DNA of 6,770 nt, taken from NCBI GenBank assembly GCA_003696875.1, contig RFHL01000116.1, forward strand, positions 1 to 6,770, in the 5' to 3' direction. Of the stretch, positions 6,445 to 6,770 are shown in pieces. The notes beneath the pieces were generated by a model. The model worked only from the letters and a program-made list of their open reading frames with translations, had not been told where the DNA came from and ran no database searches. How positions within the stretch are numbered: the stretch's first letter is position 1; each line of letters begins with the position of its first letter. This DNA comes from Bacteroidota bacterium (GTDB lineage Bacteria > Bacteroidota > Bacteroidia > J057). Both the position numbers and the translations under genes were made by a program.

Positions 6445-6770
6445 TTATCGGTCCAGGGAAAGGGTGACCCCCATAGATACCTGAAAGGTACGCAATTGCT
6501 GTGGCTCGGCGGTGGTAGTCAGCGGTTGTTCTGGGTCAAAGTCGGGATTTTGGGGAAAGTTGTCGGTGGCTTGCAAGTCCGGAGTAAAGCGCACCTGCTG
6601 CTGAAAGGGGGCAAGATCGGCCCGGAGGTCGGTTTGATCCCGCTCGAAGGTGAGCAGCTCGGCTTGTCGAATCTGGGTATTTCGCTGGCTTAGGGCACAT
6701 TCGTAAAACAAGCTCAGCCGGGAGCCGAGCCGGTAGCGCATCCCCAGCCCTGCCAGCAGGCCTGCCGACA
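6445..6770 (-). CDS. Probable outer-membrane beta-barrel protein, C-terminal part (5' end outside window)
   Basis: The frame is open from the right edge to a TAA at 6445-6447. It reads SAGLLAGLGMRYRLGSRLSL near the edge and ends FQVSMGVTLSLDR. Alternating hydrophobic and polar strands (AGLGMRYRLGSRLSLFYEC; TFQVSMGVTLSL) and a long, charged, Gln- and Asp-rich loop between them fit the last two strands of an outer-membrane beta-barrel with an extracellular loop. An ATG at 6741 is available, but the upstream codons continue the strand pattern, so I treat the gene as extending beyond the window. No specific family can be named from about 108 residues. It appears to be the first gene of a pair with the downstream lipoprotein. 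Confidence 0.6.
   Translation of the reverse strand, partial: SAGLLAGLGMRYRLGSRLSLFYECALSQRNTQIRQAELLTFERDQTDLRADLAPFQQQVRFTPDLQATDNFPQNPDFDPEQPLTTTAEPQQLRTFQVSMGVTLSLDR

Overview
The window looks like chromosomal DNA from a fairly GC-rich member of the Bacteroidota. The main reason is two secreted proteins that both end in a type A C-terminal sorting domain of the type IX secretion system (T9SS). Start codons lack Shine-Dalgarno sequences and sit behind A/T-rich leaders. One divergent promoter region contains a TAnnTTTG-type -7 box, and a lipoprotein gene follows an outer-membrane-barrel-like gene. A saprospirian-type organism would fit, but that placement is inference.

Layout, left to right. 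(1) Positions 1-99 (+) hold the last 32 codons of an Fe/Mn superoxide dismutase. (2) A strong hairpin at 117-157 separates it from a convergent gene; its T-run best serves the minus strand. (3) Positions 175-3708 (-) encode a 1177-residue secreted protein related to peptide-N-glycosidase F (PNGase F). Its N-terminal catalytic subdomain is split by an insertion of about 500 residues carrying a Bacteroidota surface-protein module and a LamG-like domain. Two of the three classical catalytic acids are retained; the third position appears to be Arg. (4) A 194-bp gap holds only a GC-rich hairpin. (5) Positions 3903-4490 (-) encode MiaE, a di-iron tRNA hydroxylase. (6) A 197-bp A/T-rich divergent region holds candidate promoters and a 25-nt dyad. 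(7) Positions 4688-5857 (+) encode a secreted malectin-domain protein with a T9SS tail. (8) A rho-independent terminator at 5914-5944 has a T-run that overlaps the stop codon of the next, convergent gene. (9) Positions 5943-6434 (-) encode a small lipoprotein, and 6445 to the right edge (-) the C-terminal part of a probable outer-membrane beta-barrel protein. These two are 10 nt apart and likely one operon.

Most genes look independently transcribed. The PNGase F-like protein and the malectin-domain protein are both predicted to be exported by T9SS and both belong to glycan-related families, so a shared role in surface glycan processing is possible but unproven. SOD and MiaE are housekeeping genes. 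I saw no mobile element, CRISPR array, tRNA or rRNA. The least ordinary features are the nested PNGase F architecture with its apparent catalytic substitution, a 33-nt near-perfect palindrome inside its LamG coding region, and the dyad just downstream of the predicted malectin-gene promoter.
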